Positions 63,706 to 64,000 of a stretch of 64,000 nucleotides of DNA are shown piece by piece. Origin of the DNA: Clostridia bacterium (GTDB lineage Bacteria; Bacillota; Clostridia; Christensenellales; Aristaeellaceae); assembly GCA_017550745.1 (NCBI GenBank), contig JAFZOG010000001.1, forward strand, positions 22,016-86,015. Reading direction: 5' to 3'. How positions within the stretch are numbered: the first letter of the stretch is position 1; each line of letters begins with the position of its first letter. The notes beneath the pieces are model-generated. The model had not been told where the DNA came from and did not search any database. It saw only the letters and a list, made by a program, of their open reading frames with translations. A program made the translations under genes and the position numbers.

Positions 63706-64000
63706 TTATTCTTTTAGTGACAGAACGACCGTCACATCGCCTTCTCCCAGGATCGCTTTCAGCTCCGCCTGTGTCACATCGCTGATTTTTCCCAGCCTTG
63801 TGAAGTCCCAGCTATTGTGATCGTAGTAAATCACGAACCGATGCCCCAGATACAGGATCAGATCGCCTGCCTCGGTTGAAATATCCTCATCGTTGGCGGG
63901 CAGGGTGATTGGCAATTCACCCACCTTTTCAAAATTGCCGTAGTCGTGCATATCAATGGTCACATCCCCCTGCCGGAGCAGATCCACAAGGGCTGCGGTG
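63706..64000 (-). CDS. cyclophilin-like fold protein, 5' partial
   Basis: 98 codons up to the window edge; the frame stays open, so the N terminus lies beyond 64000. GDVTIDMHDYGNFEKVGEL, GDLILYLGHRFVIYYDHNSW and TRLGKISDVTQAELKAIL match the small cyclophilin-like (Cyclophil_like2) proteins, which often appear as secreted or lipoprotein domains next to reductases of this type. Function unknown. A GTG at 63987 is in frame but the match continues upstream of it. Confidence 0.85.
   Translation of the reverse strand, partial: TAALVDLLRQGDVTIDMHDYGNFEKVGELPITLPANDEDISTEAGDLILYLGHRFVIYYDHNSWDFTRLGKISDVTQAELKAILGEGDVTVVLSLKE

Overview
This window looks like a chromosome segment from a glycan-degrading, anaerobic Clostridia-type bacterium of gut or rumen origin. 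That is an inference from gene content: many ATPase-less sugar ABC importers, intracellular glycosidases and phosphorylases, split transketolase, TnpV/TnpW/TnpX-type transposon genes, strong AGGAGG ribosome sites and consensus sigma-A promoters. No rRNA, tRNA or CRISPR array was seen, so the genus cannot be fixed. Most of the window is GC-rich. The stretches near 28.3-31.9 kb, 48.4-54.6 kb and 55.5-57.3 kb are visibly more AT-rich and hold the mobile, regulatory or foreign genes.

Layout. (1) 1-17.8 kb, alpha-mannoside/rhamnoside-type locus: an AraC regulator, an LplB/LplC-type importer with its binding protein, a small NifU-like protein, two GH38-type enzymes, and a convergent operon of a Gfo/Idh/MocA oxidoreductase, a third GH38 and a GH106-like enzyme. 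(2) 18.1-21.1 kb: a GH13 alpha-glucosidase and a radical SAM protein. (3) 21.3-28.2 kb: an FbpA-type binding protein, a fused-domain permease and two different ATPases, then a GH51 arabinofuranosidase. Two copies of a multi-hairpin element flank the binding-protein gene. (4) 28.3-31.8 kb: a decayed Tn4451-like transposon end (TnpV, XRE, SLOG, sigma-like, excisionase-like, TnpW, stub of TnpX). (5) 39.7 down to 31.9 kb, minus strand: a complete intracellular beta-mannan operon (binding protein, two permeases, LacI, GH26 mannanase, cellobiose/mannobiose 2-epimerase, GH130 mannosylglucose phosphorylase). (6) 39.9-50.8 kb: an unusual catabolic operon with SDR, split transketolase, GarR-like reductase, ABC importer, LplD-like GH4, glycerate 2-kinase and a GntR/FCD regulator. 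It starts from a consensus promoter overlapped by a perfect CCGGTATACCGG-type palindrome. (7) 50.9-54.5 kb: a serine recombinase pair (one truncated), a LysR regulator and a divergent small membrane protein. (8) 54.7-57.3 kb: two foreign fragments (phage tail, type III restriction helicase) joined by abrupt junctions. (9) 57.3-62.1 kb: two paralogous secreted beta-helix proteins and a two-component system. (10) 62.2-64.0 kb: an aldo/keto reductase with ferredoxin-like clusters, a CMD-family protein and a cyclophilin-like protein cut by the window end.

How it fits together. Oligosaccharides enter through ABC importers whose ATPase is not encoded beside them (probably a shared MsmK-type subunit elsewhere). 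They are then cleaved in the cytoplasm by enzymes without signal peptides. The beta-mannan branch can be read from end to end: GH26 makes mannobiose, the epimerase makes mannosyl-glucose, and GH130 gives mannose 1-phosphate plus glucose. The transketolase/GarR/glycerate kinase operon is the best candidate for an undescribed pathway. Its parts point to uronide or uronate (or apiose-like) breakdown ending in glycerate and pentose phosphates, but no known hexuronate pathway has this combination.
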